Shown in pieces: positions 8,641-15,689 of a DNA stretch of 64,000 bases (within the stretch, counting starts at the first letter, position 1; the number at the start of each line of letters is the position of its first letter). Under the pieces are notes generated by a model. It was given only the letters and a program-made list of their open reading frames with translations, searched no databases and was not told where the DNA came from. The stretch covers positions 434,001 through 498,000 of the forward strand of contig NZ_JAJFAV010000002.1 of NCBI RefSeq assembly GCF_020711235.1, written 5' to 3'. Source of the DNA: Hymenobacter sp. 15J16-1T3B. Lineage in GTDB: Bacteria; Bacteroidota; Bacteroidia; Cytophagales; Hymenobacteraceae. The position numbers and the translations under genes are program-made.

Positions 8641-9037
8641 AGTGCAGCTGAAAGGCAATGGTGAAGGCTTGGAAATGTGCTGTGCAAAACTCGGGAGTAA
8701 CCGGAGCGGCTGTGTTACGGTTCTGTTAGCAAAACATGACCGAATACGCGAGGCGCTGCGGCTAGTACCGCGAATTTGAATGAAAGTTAACCATCGATTT
8801 TGCATTATTTCTATCGATGAGCATTTTCAATAAACTATCCATTTCCATCCGGGATTAGTAGAAAATGCAATCCTTTGCGACTCAGGTCGGCTCACTGTAT
8901 AGGTACTGTATTTGGTGTAAAATATTGGTTAGCAAACCAATGTATATAGGCTCGTGCAGCGTGCGCCTGTTCTTTGATAATATAAGCGCGAAGTGGTGGT
9001 AATATTTTCGTAACACGAAAAATATCCACAGCCCTGC
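8641..9037. other. AT-rich divergent upstream region
   Basis: I find no gene here. It contains the presumed minus-strand promoter of the DUF4468-like gene and two palindromes: ATTGGTT-AGCA-AACCAAT near 8933-8950, and ATATTTTCGT/ACGAAAAATAT at about 9002-9025. The second sits immediately upstream of the -33 element of the RNA promoter at 9038 and could be an operator. No further assignment is possible. Confidence 0.4.
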
Positions 9038-9067
9038 TTGCCCTGCCGGGGAACTTGGATACTTTTG
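9038..9067 (+). promoter_or_regulatory. Strong housekeeping-type Bacteroidota promoter
   Basis: TTG (9038-9040), a 19-base spacer, then TACTTTTG (9060-9067). This is a full match to the TTG-N19-21-TAnnTTTG consensus of the Bacteroidota primary sigma factor. Transcription should start about 9073. Confidence 0.75.
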
Positions 9068-9072
9068 CGACG

Positions 9073-9223
9073 TGCTTCTCCATAATCAACATCCGATGAA
9101 GCGCAGAACCGCCGCTCCGCCGGTTCTGCAACAGGGTCGAAACCCGTTCCCTTCTGTTGATTCCGTTTCGTTTTCCTGGTTTTCCCTTGTTGGCCGCCCG
9201 GTTTATTCCGGAGCGGTTTTTTT
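9073..9223 (+). ncRNA. Unrecognised structured RNA of about 150 nt
   Basis: The RNA is bounded by a consensus promoter and an intrinsic terminator. The transcript can fold as a closed multi-branch structure. AATCAACA (9084-9091) pairs with TGTTGATT (9155-9162). Inside are a hairpin GCAGAACCG/CGGTTCTGC and a small hairpin GGG-TCGAAA-CCC. The terminator hairpin follows. It is either a free-standing small RNA or a terminated 5' leader. A reading frame through it (MKRRTAAPPV...) crosses the terminator and looks accidental. I could not match it to 6S RNA, tmRNA, RNase P RNA or a riboswitch class known to me. The nearest downstream gene on this strand is the pyrD-like gene, about 600 bp away. Confidence 0.55.
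9194..9223 (+). terminator. Intrinsic terminator of the 9073 RNA
   Basis: CCGCCCGG (9194-9201), loop TTTATT, and CCGG-A-GCGG (9208-9216) form an 8-bp stem with one bulged A. Seven T residues follow (9217-9223). Confidence 0.85.
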
Positions 9224-9305
9224 GTGTCCGCTCATGTCGTCGGATGCTGGGGAAACGGCCGGCTCCGCTAACCCTTCACACCACTACAAGTCTCTTCATC
9301 AATTG

Positions 9306-9371
9306 ATGGAACAAACCCCCGCACCGGTCAAAGCACAGACTTTCCTGATCAACCGCGACAATGCCATCTAA
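9306..9371 (+). CDS. Possible 21-residue small ORF
   Basis: ATG to TAA encodes MEQTPAPVKAQTFLINRDNA plus a final Ile. It lies between the terminator at 9223 and a second terminator at 9388-9412, so a read-through transcript would carry exactly this ORF. There is no Shine-Dalgarno sequence, but few genes here have one. It could be a leader peptide or chance. I do not recognise it. Confidence 0.25.
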   Translation: MEQTPAPVKAQTFLINRDNAI

Positions 9372-9387
9372 GGGTGTATTCCGTAGG

Positions 9388-9412
9388 AGGCCCGGTGTAT
9401 GCCGGGCCTTTT
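9388..9412 (+). terminator. Second intrinsic terminator downstream of the RNA locus
   Basis: AGGCCCGG (9388-9395), loop TGTATG, and CCGGGCCT (9402-9409) are followed by TTT-G-TTTT. It lies 17 bp after the small ORF. Confidence 0.75.
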
Positions 9413-9825
9413 GTTTTGGCGGCGCAGGTGCCGAGCAGGGCCCCTTGTCCACTTTCCTTTCTCTTATCGATCAGGCGCCACACGCCGGCGGCAAGCCGGT
9501 TTGATGGCGGGCGCCGGTTGCGCCGCCCAAGCGGCTGACCGGCGCCAATCGGTCGAATTTTCTTGCTTTTCCCGGTCGGCCTGACCCGCAGCGCCGGCAG
9601 AGAAAAGAACCCAACAGCAACGAGTATGACGGCAGTGAGTTCCGTCCTGCAAGGCCAGCCGAGGCATCTGTACCGACCACAAGCGGACAAATTCGGTGAG
9701 CACAAAGGCGTCCGCGGCAGCGGTGCAGGTGCTTCGGCTAGCTTTGCAGGATGCTCGGCCCGGCGGAGCGGCGGTTCGTTTCTTTGCGCAGGCTGACCGC
9801 CCGAACCAGATAGCCCCAACCCCCT
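9413..9825. other. Upstream region of the pyr operon, no clear gene
   Basis: About 410 bp with no convincing ORF. A -7-like box TAGCTTTG lies at 9739-9746 but has no TTG at the right distance. There is no obvious PyrR-type leader or uracil-dependent attenuator. The long frames that cross it are GC-biased shadows. Confidence 0.4.
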
Positions 9826-10704
9826 ATGCAACTCGGCCCTTCCCTCACGCTGCAGAACCCCGTGTGCCTGGCGGCCGCCCCCTGGCAGCTGCCCGACGGC
9901 CTCGGCTACGAGCACCTCGGTGCCATTTTCACCAAGACGGTCATCATGGAACCCCGCCCCGGCAGCCGGAGCGAGGGCATCATCAAAGTAGCCGACGCCT
10001 CCCTGCTCAACACCACCGACCGCCGCACCGACGGGGCCGAGCAGCTGGTGCAGGAGCACTTGCCGCACCTGCGGCGCCACCGCGTGCCGGTGCTGGTGAG
10101 CATCACCGCCCCCGGCATCCCCGGATTCCGCAAAATTGCCCGTTACCTGGCCCGCGAAGCCGCCGGGCAAATTGCCGGGGTGGAAGTCTACATCAGCAGC
10201 GCCAGCACCCAAAAGGGCTTCGAGCTGACGCCGCGCTTCGTGCGCGAGGCCACCGAGGCCGTGCGCAACGAGCTGGGCCCCGACGCGGCCCTGGTGGTGA
10301 AGCTGCCGCCCTGGCCCGACCACGTGCGCGCCCTAGCCCTGGCTGCGCAGGAAGGCGGGGCCACGGCGCTGGCCGCCTCCAATACCCTGAAAGCCCTGCA
10401 CCTGCCCGATGAAGGGGAGCCGCTGCTCGGCGGCCTCTCGGGCGAGGCGCTGCGGCCCATTGCCCTGCGCTGCGTGTATGAGCTGGCCCACGACGAACAC
10501 ATCACCTTGCCCGTCATCGGCACCGGCGGCATCTTCACCGCCCAGCACGTGCGCGACTACCTGCGCTGCGGCGCCGCGGCCGTGCAAGTGGCCACCGGCG
10601 AGTGGCTCGAGCCCGGCCTGACTGCCCGTTTGGCCACTGAGTGGAACGAAAACTTCCCCGAAACCCAAACCACTACTAGTTCGGCTGCCGCATGGAACAA
10701 CTAA
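9826..10704 (+). CDS. Divergent dihydroorotate dehydrogenase-like protein (PyrD family)
   Basis: A 292-residue TIM-barrel flavoprotein of the class 1 dihydroorotate dehydrogenase family, which oxidises dihydroorotate to orotate in pyrimidine synthesis. Family landmarks are FTKTVIMEPRPGSR (35-48), VKLPPWPDHV, AASNTL and the FMN phosphate loop IGTGGIFTAQHVRDYLRCGAAAVQVATG. The catalytic segment is unusual. Where class 1 enzymes read NISCPN, this protein has YISSAS (residues 122-127), so the catalytic Cys is Ser and both Asn residues are lost. It overlaps pyrF by 13 bp, which argues for a role in the pathway. The altered loop leaves either a changed chemistry or a changed substrate. Confidence 0.7.
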   Translation: MQLGPSLTLQNPVCLAAAPWQLPDGLGYEHLGAIFTKTVIMEPRPGSRSEGIIKVADASLLNTTDRRTDGAEQLVQEHLPHLRRHRVPVLVSITAPGIPGFRKIARYLAREAAGQIAGVEVYISSASTQKGFELTPRFVREATEAVRNELGPDAALVVKLPPWPDHVRALALAAQEGGATALAASNTLKALHLPDEGEPLLGGLSGEALRPIALRCVYELAHDEHITLPVIGTGGIFTAQHVRDYLRCGAAAVQVATGEWLEPGLTARLATEWNENFPETQTTTSSAAAWNN

Positions 10705-11474
10705 CCCGCCGCGCCCAAACGGCTAACTCCCTGCTCTGCGTGGGCCTCGACCCAGTGGAGCTGACCCCGGGCGACAACGTGGAATTCCGCCTGCAACAGG
10801 TGGTGGAGCAAACCGCCGAATACGCCGCTGCCTTTAAGCCCAACCTGGCCTTTTTCCTGGCCCGCCCCGACGGCGTGGCCCTGCTGCAGCGCCTGCGCCG
10901 GTGGATTCCGGCGGACGTGCCGATGATTCTCGACGGCAAGTTCGGCGACATTGCCAACACCGCCGAGCGGTACGCCGCCTTCGCCTACGAGGTCATCGGC
11001 GCCGACGGCGTGACGGTGAATCCCTACATGGGCGAGGACGCCATTCTGCCCTTTGCCCGGCCCGGCAAAGCCGTGTTTGTGCTGGCCAAAACCTCCAACA
11101 AGCCCGCGCACTCCTGGCAGGATGAGGAACTGGTGCGCGGCGGCACGCTGAGCGACTTTTCGGCCGACGTGGTGCAAACGCTGACCCACGAGCACCCCGA
11201 CCTCGGCTTGGTAGTGGGCGCCACCAACCCCACGGCCCTGAGCCACCTGCGCCAGCGCTGCCCCGAGCTATGGTTTCTAGTGCCCGGCGTGGGCGCCCAG
11301 GGCGGCGACCTAGCCGCCACCGTGCAGGGCGGTTGCCGGCAGTCCGACGGCCTCGGCGTGCTCATCAATACTTCCCGAGTCATCTGGCAGGCCGCCGAGC
11401 CCGGCGCGGCGGCCCGAGACCTTACCAATCAAATCAATGCCCTACGCTCCGAGCGACTTTCAGCAGCAATTTGA
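10692..11474 (+). CDS. pyrF: Orotidine-5'-phosphate decarboxylase
   Basis: A 260-residue enzyme of the longer type 2 OMP decarboxylase subfamily (about 270 residues), which converts OMP to UMP in the cytoplasm. Key residues are the FKPNLAFF segment and the active-site signature LDGKFGDIANT (Lys and Asp of the catalytic array present). Substrate loops are NPYMGEDAILPF, KTSNKPAHSWQDEE and the phosphate-binding VPGVGAQGGDL. The usual Arg after Lys in the signature is Phe here. The start codon lies inside the pyrD-like gene (13-bp overlap) and the end overlaps pyrE by 38 bp, so the three are translationally coupled. Confidence 0.9.
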   Translation: MEQLTRRAQTANSLLCVGLDPVELTPGDNVEFRLQQVVEQTAEYAAAFKPNLAFFLARPDGVALLQRLRRWIPADVPMILDGKFGDIANTAERYAAFAYEVIGADGVTVNPYMGEDAILPFARPGKAVFVLAKTSNKPAHSWQDEELVRGGTLSDFSADVVQTLTHEHPDLGLVVGATNPTALSHLRQRCPELWFLVPGVGAQGGDLAATVQGGCRQSDGLGVLINTSRVIWQAAEPGAAARDLTNQINALRSERLSAAI

Positions 11475-12054
11475 GCAGCAGCTGCGCGGCGAAGACGCCC
11501 TGCTCAGCGGCCACTTCCGCCTTTCCTCCGGCCTGCACTCCGATACCTACGTGCAGTGCGCCCGCTTCCTGCGCCGCCCCGACCTGGCCACCCCCGCCCT
11601 CGGCGTGCTGGCTGACCTGATCCGCGCAGCCGGCCTGCAGCCCGACGTGGTAGTGGGCCCCGCCATGGGTGGCGTGGTGGTCAGCTACGAGCTGGCCCGG
11701 CAGCTGGCCGTGCCCGGCATCTTCACCGAGCGCGACGCCGATACCAAGATGACCCTGCGCCGCGGCTTCACGCTAGAGCCGGGCCAGAAGGTCATCATCG
11801 CCGAAGACGTGGTGACGACCGGCAAATCGACGATGGAGGTGGCCGTGGTGCTGCGCGCCATGGGCGTGGAAGTACTGGGCGTCGCCTGCCTGATTGATCG
11901 AACCGGCGGGCAGCACGGGCTGGATTTCCCTTTGTTTGCGTTGCTACCGGTTCAGGCGGCGACGTACCAGCCGGAAAATTGTCCGCTGTGCGCCAAGGGT
12001 ATTCCGGCCGTGAAGCCCGGCAGTCGGCCCGATGCGGTGCCGGCCGTTGGGTAA
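11437..12054 (+). CDS. pyrE: Orotate phosphoribosyltransferase
   Basis: A 205-residue type I phosphoribosyltransferase that joins orotate and PRPP to give OMP. It has the N-terminal hood with LSSGLHSDTYVQCARFLRRP (orotate and PRPP contacts), VVVGPAMGGVVVSYELAR and TERDADTKMTLRRGF. The PRPP loop is VIIAEDVVTTGKST. The start at 11437 lies 38 bp inside pyrF; no later Met would keep the N-terminal helix. PyrE and PyrF catalyse consecutive steps, so the overlap gives matched synthesis. The C-terminal ~25 residues contain two Cys (ENCPLC), as in some Bacteroidota homologues. Confidence 0.9.
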   Translation: MPYAPSDFQQQFEQQLRGEDALLSGHFRLSSGLHSDTYVQCARFLRRPDLATPALGVLADLIRAAGLQPDVVVGPAMGGVVVSYELARQLAVPGIFTERDADTKMTLRRGFTLEPGQKVIIAEDVVTTGKSTMEVAVVLRAMGVEVLGVACLIDRTGGQHGLDFPLFALLPVQAATYQPENCPLCAKGIPAVKPGSRPDAVPAVG

Positions 12055-12078
12055 GGTCAGCCGGAGTCCTTACCTTTG
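12047..12078 (+). promoter_or_regulatory. Consensus promoter at the end of pyrE
   Basis: TTG (12047-12049), 21 bases, then TACCTTTG (12071-12078). It fits the Bacteroidota primary sigma consensus. The first usable start codon downstream is more than 500 bp away (purL), so it may drive an RNA or a long leader. Confidence 0.6.
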
Positions 12079-12083
12079 CATCT

Positions 12084-12482
12084 CCTTCGCTACCCTGTGC
12101 AACGAAGCCTCTCCCATACCAACCCCTCGCTGAAGCGGATCAGGCCCCAGTCTGATTTCGACAGCATGTGGCGCGGCAGCGCGCTCTTCAGCGTAGCCGC
12201 GGGACACCGCCTCGACGTGGCCCGGGGAGAAGTGGAAGAGCGAATAGCCGAGCGGCAAACGCAGCTACGCGCGGCCGGCCAATCCCAGCACAGCGAAGCG
12301 TCCGCCCGTATAGCCGACTTACGAAAGCAGCTGCGAAAACCCGTAGCTGCCACGTCCGGAACACCGCTGGGCAACCACTGCGAAGTACCATCCGTCGATT
12401 CTGACCGGAGCCAAGCTCCGCACCAGGCTGTAAGCCGCCTCGGGGCCCGTTTGTCGGGCGCGGGGCGGCTTACCGCGTTTTT
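12084..12482 (+). other. Promoter-to-hairpin region, possible RNA gene
   Basis: About 400 bp between the promoter at 12047-12078 and a long hairpin ending in T5. The hairpin pairs GTAAGCCGCC (12430-12439) with GGCGGCTTAC (12464-12473), followed by CGCG and TTTTT (12478-12482). Frames here are short or look like shadows. The length fits tmRNA or RNase P RNA, but I could not find the CCA-ending acceptor stem of the first or the conserved core of the second. It may also be a decayed gene or a purL leader. Confidence 0.3.
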
Positions 12483-12492
12483 GGTCGTTGCC

Positions 12493-12611
12493 GTAGCGCG
12501 AAGCCAAGTGCGGCGCAAGCCAAGCTCGGTTTCGCGCTTGGCGGCCGATGCCCGCGCGACGGTCGTTTCGCCCCCTCGTTCAACGATACGCGAAGCCGAG
12601 CTTCGCGCTAC
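12493..12611. repeat. Intergenic inverted repeat with GCGAAGC arms
   Basis: GTAGCGCGAAGC (12493-12504) and GCTTCGCGCTAC (12600-12611) are a perfect 12-bp inverted repeat. The interior contains further GCGAAGCC/GGTTTCGC-like and GCCAAGC/GCTTGGC segments. It sits directly in front of purL. It resembles dispersed palindromic elements rather than a gene. Confidence 0.6.
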
Positions 12612-12635
12612 ACGCCACACTCCTTACTCTGCGCT

Positions 12636-15600
12636 TTGAGTAACACCGCCTCGCATACCATCCAACTGATTCCGCGCCCCGGCCAGCACGACGGCGAAGG
12701 CGCCCGCGTGGCCGAAGCCGCCCGGCGGCACCTGCACCTGCTCACCGGCCACGTGCAAACCAGCGCCGTGTACACCGTGCGTTACCCGCTCACGGCCGAA
12801 CAGCTCCGAAGCTTCGCCGCCCAGTGCCTGCAGGACCCGCTGCTGAACGACGCGGCCTTGGACCAGTGGGCCGTGGCCCCGGAGTTCAAGAGCTACATCC
12901 TCGTGGCGAAAGGACCCGGCGTAACCGACGACGAAGGCACCTCGGCCCAGAACGCGCTGCAGGACTTCCTCGGCCTGGAGCTGGACATCCGCACCCAGCA
13001 CATTTTCAGCAAGCGCCTGTACCTGCTGGAAAAGGAGCTGCCCGAAACCGATCTGCGCCGCCTGGCCGAGGAGTTGCTGGGCAACAAGCTCATCAACCGC
13101 TTCGTGGTGGGCCACACCGCCCAGGGCATCCGCGACTTCACCCCGCAGCCCGGCGGCGGCGCCGACTCGACCACCCACACCATTCGCCTGGAAAACCTGA
13201 CGGATGCCGAGCTGCTGCAGCTGTCGAAGGAGAACGTGTACGCGCTGAACCTGGAGGAAATGCAGGCCATTCGGGACTACTACTACGCGCCCGAAACCCA
13301 GATCAGCCGCGCCGAGGCCGGCCTGACGCCCGACCCGACGGACTGCGAGCTGGAAATCTTGGCCCAGACCTGGTCGGAGCACTGCAAGCACAAGGAATTC
13401 GCGGCCCTCATCCGCTACCGCAACGGCGTGACCGGCGAGCAGAAGGAAGTCGACGGGCTGTTCAAGACCTATATCAAAGGCGCGACATCGGAAGTCGACC
13501 GGCTCTTGCGTGAGAATGGCAACGACTGGCTCATCAAGGTGTTTTCGGACAACGCCGGGGCGGTGCGCATCAACAAGGAGTCGTTGTTTGTCTGGAAGGT
13601 CGAAACCCACAACTCGCCCTCGGCCATCGACCCGTATGGCGGAGCCATTACCGGCATCCTGGGCAACAACCGCGACCCGCTGGCTACCGGCATCGGCGGC
13701 GCACGGCTGCTGTTCAACACCAACGTGCTTTGCTTCGGCCCGCCCAGCTGGTCGGGGCCATTGTTGACGGGCCAATTGCACCCGCGCCGGGTGTTCGAGG
13801 GCGTGCGCAAGGGCATCGAGGACGGCGGCAACAAGTCGGGCGTTCCTACCGTGAACGGTGCCATCGTGTTCGATGAGCGCTACCGCGGCAAGCCGCTGGT
13901 GTACTGCGGCACCGGCGCCGTGCTGCCCATGCAGCTGGCGGGCCAAGACGCCTGGGAAAAGAAAATCGACGCCGGTGACCGGATCATCATGGCTGGTGGC
14001 CGGGTGGGCAAGGACGGCATCCACGGCGCTACCTTCTCTAGCATTGAGCTGGACGAAGCCGCGCCGGCCACGGCCGTGCAAATCGGCTCCCCGATTACCC
14101 AGAAGCTGGCCATGGACTTCCTGCTGCTGGCGACCCGCCGCGGCCTGATCAAGTGCAGCACAGACAACGGCGCGGGCGGTTTGTCCTCCTCGGTGGGCGA
14201 ACTGGCCGGCATCAGCGGCGGGGCCACGGTGGCGCTGGAAAAGGTGCCGCTGAAGTACCCCGGCCTGCGCCCCTGGGAAATTTTCCTCTCGGAGTCCCAG
14301 GAGCGGTTTACGCTGGTGGTGGAGCCCGCCAAGCTGGCCGAGCTGAACGCGCTGGCCGCCGAGATGGAAGTGGAGCTGTCGGACATCGGCGAGTTCACCG
14401 ACAACGGCCGCCTCGACGTGACCTTCGACGGGCAACCGGTGGCGTCTTTGTCGCTGGAGTTTCTGCACGAGGGTGTGCCGCGTAAGGTACTCGACGCCGA
14501 GTGGCAGCTGCCGACCCTGCACGAGCCCAAGCTGCCGGCTTCGCTCGACGCGACAGAGCTGCTGCTGAAGCTGCTCGGGGCGCTGAACATTTGCTCCCGC
14601 GAGGCGGTGATTCGGCAGTATGACCACGAGGTGAAGGGCCGCACTGTCGTCAAGCCCCTAATGGGCCGCACCGGCCAGGCGCCGCAGGACGCGGCCGTGG
14701 TGCAGTTCAACTTCGAGTCGTGGGAAGGCGTGGCGGTGAGCAACGGCATTCTGCCGCGCTACGGCGACATCGACCCCTACCAGATGTCGGCCGGCGCCTT
14801 TGACGAGGCCGTGCGGCAGATTATCTCCGTCGGCGGCAAGCTGCCCAACCTGACGCCCGGCGACGGGATTTTCTGGTCGGTCAACGACAACTTCTGCGTG
14901 CCCGACTCGGTGTACGACCCCGTCACCAACCCCGACGGCAAGCAGAAGCTGGCGGCCCTGGTGCAGCTCTGCGAAGCCCTGCGCGACATGTGCGTGGCCT
15001 ACCACATTCCGCTGACTTCGGGCAAGGACTCGATGAAAAACGACTTCAAGGCCGACGGGCAGAAGATTTCGGTGCCGCCCACGGTGCTGTACTCGATGAC
15101 CGCCCTGATGCCCGACGTGCGCCGCGCCGTCACCTCGGACTTCAAGGCCGCCGGCGACGTGGTCTACCTGCTCGGCGACACCTACGACGAGCTGGGCGGC
15201 TCGGAGCTCTACCACCTCTTTGGGGAGCTGGGCCAGAACGTGCCCCGCGTGCGCCCCGCCGAAGCCAAGGACCTGTACCAGAAAGTAGGGGAGGCCCACG
15301 AGCAGAACCTGATCCTGTCCTGCCACGACCTCTCCGACGGCGGCCTGGCCGTAGCCGTGGCCGAAAGCCTGTTCGGCGACGACTCGCTGGGCGCCGAGCT
15401 GAATCTGGAAGGCGAGCTGCCGGCCCTGACGGAGCTGTTTTCGGAAAGCCACTCGCGCTTCGTGGCCACCGTGGCCCCGGAAGACGTGGTAGCCTTCGAG
15501 GCACTGATGAACGGCCGCGCCACCCGCCTTGGTATCGTAACTGATGGTGGCCGCCTGGTGATTCGTCACCAAGACAAAACGGTGGTGGACGCCGCTATGG

Positions 15601-15677
15601 CTGAGCTGCGCGAAGCCTGGAGCAACGGCCCGGTGAACCGCGTCATGGCCGGCGAAGAACTAACCCTGCACGCTTAG
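12636..15677 (+). CDS. purL: Phosphoribosylformylglycinamidine synthase, synthetase chain
   Basis: A 1013-residue ATP-dependent synthetase for step four of purine synthesis (FGAR to FGAM). An N-terminal PurS-like region (about 1-160) and a linker precede two PurM-like halves. Landmarks are TWSEHCKHKEF, KVETHNSPSAIDPYGGAITGILGNNRDP, GAGGLSSSVGELAG and SGKDSMKNDF. It corresponds to the large single-chain PurL but stops before the glutaminase domain, which is encoded separately as purQ 12 bp downstream. TTG at 12636 is the only start in frame near the upstream end; a later start cannot be excluded. It is the first gene of a purine operon. Confidence 0.92.
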   Translation: MSNTASHTIQLIPRPGQHDGEGARVAEAARRHLHLLTGHVQTSAVYTVRYPLTAEQLRSFAAQCLQDPLLNDAALDQWAVAPEFKSYILVAKGPGVTDDEGTSAQNALQDFLGLELDIRTQHIFSKRLYLLEKELPETDLRRLAEELLGNKLINRFVVGHTAQGIRDFTPQPGGGADSTTHTIRLENLTDAELLQLSKENVYALNLEEMQAIRDYYYAPETQISRAEAGLTPDPTDCELEILAQTWSEHCKHKEFAALIRYRNGVTGEQKEVDGLFKTYIKGATSEVDRLLRENGNDWLIKVFSDNAGAVRINKESLFVWKVETHNSPSAIDPYGGAITGILGNNRDPLATGIGGARLLFNTNVLCFGPPSWSGPLLTGQLHPRRVFEGVRKGIEDGGNKSGVPTVNGAIVFDERYRGKPLVYCGTGAVLPMQLAGQDAWEKKIDAGDRIIMAGGRVGKDGIHGATFSSIELDEAAPATAVQIGSPITQKLAMDFLLLATRRGLIKCSTDNGAGGLSSSVGELAGISGGATVALEKVPLKYPGLRPWEIFLSESQERFTLVVEPAKLAELNALAAEMEVELSDIGEFTDNGRLDVTFDGQPVASLSLEFLHEGVPRKVLDAEWQLPTLHEPKLPASLDATELLLKLLGALNICSREAVIRQYDHEVKGRTVVKPLMGRTGQAPQDAAVVQFNFESWEGVAVSNGILPRYGDIDPYQMSAGAFDEAVRQIISVGGKLPNLTPGDGIFWSVNDNFCVPDSVYDPVTNPDGKQKLAALVQLCEALRDMCVAYHIPLTSGKDSMKNDFKADGQKISVPPTVLYSMTALMPDVRRAVTSDFKAAGDVVYLLGDTYDELGGSELYHLFGELGQNVPRVRPAEAKDLYQKVGEAHEQNLILSCHDLSDGGLAVAVAESLFGDDSLGAELNLEGELPALTELFSESHSRFVATVAPEDVVAFEALMNGRATRLGIVTDGGRLVIRHQDKTVVDAAMAELREAWSNGPVNRVMAGEELTLHA

Positions 15678-15689
15678 GAGGTGGAGACG

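Noticed and set aside
9128-9150. T-arm-like GGGTCGAAACCC in the RNA locus as a possible tRNA
   Set aside because: The loop is six bases, the stem three, and no acceptor, D or anticodon arm can be drawn around it. I found no tRNA elsewhere in the window.
9072-9371. A 99-codon ORF across the structured RNA
   Set aside because: It runs through an intrinsic terminator with seven T residues and has no recognisable sequence. Only its last 21 codons are kept as a low-confidence separate ORF.
12130-12260. Similarity of TCTGATTTCGACAGC (near 12150) to the 5' part of tmRNA, with a tag-like GGCAAACGCAGCTACGCG stretch downstream
   Set aside because: There is no GGGGCTG acceptor strand at the 5' side, no ALAA-stop tag, and no T-arm with a CCA-type 3' end within 500 bp. 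A 13-of-15 match is not rare enough alone. A covariance-model search for tmRNA on this interval would settle it.
12090-12620. A 176-codon minus-strand ORF between pyrE and purL
   Set aside because: It spans a palindromic repeat and a terminator-like hairpin and is Arg/Ser-rich with no motif.
12624-14627. A 667-codon minus-strand ORF over purL
   Set aside because: It is low-complexity shadow coding opposite an unmistakable PurL; no family motif is visible.
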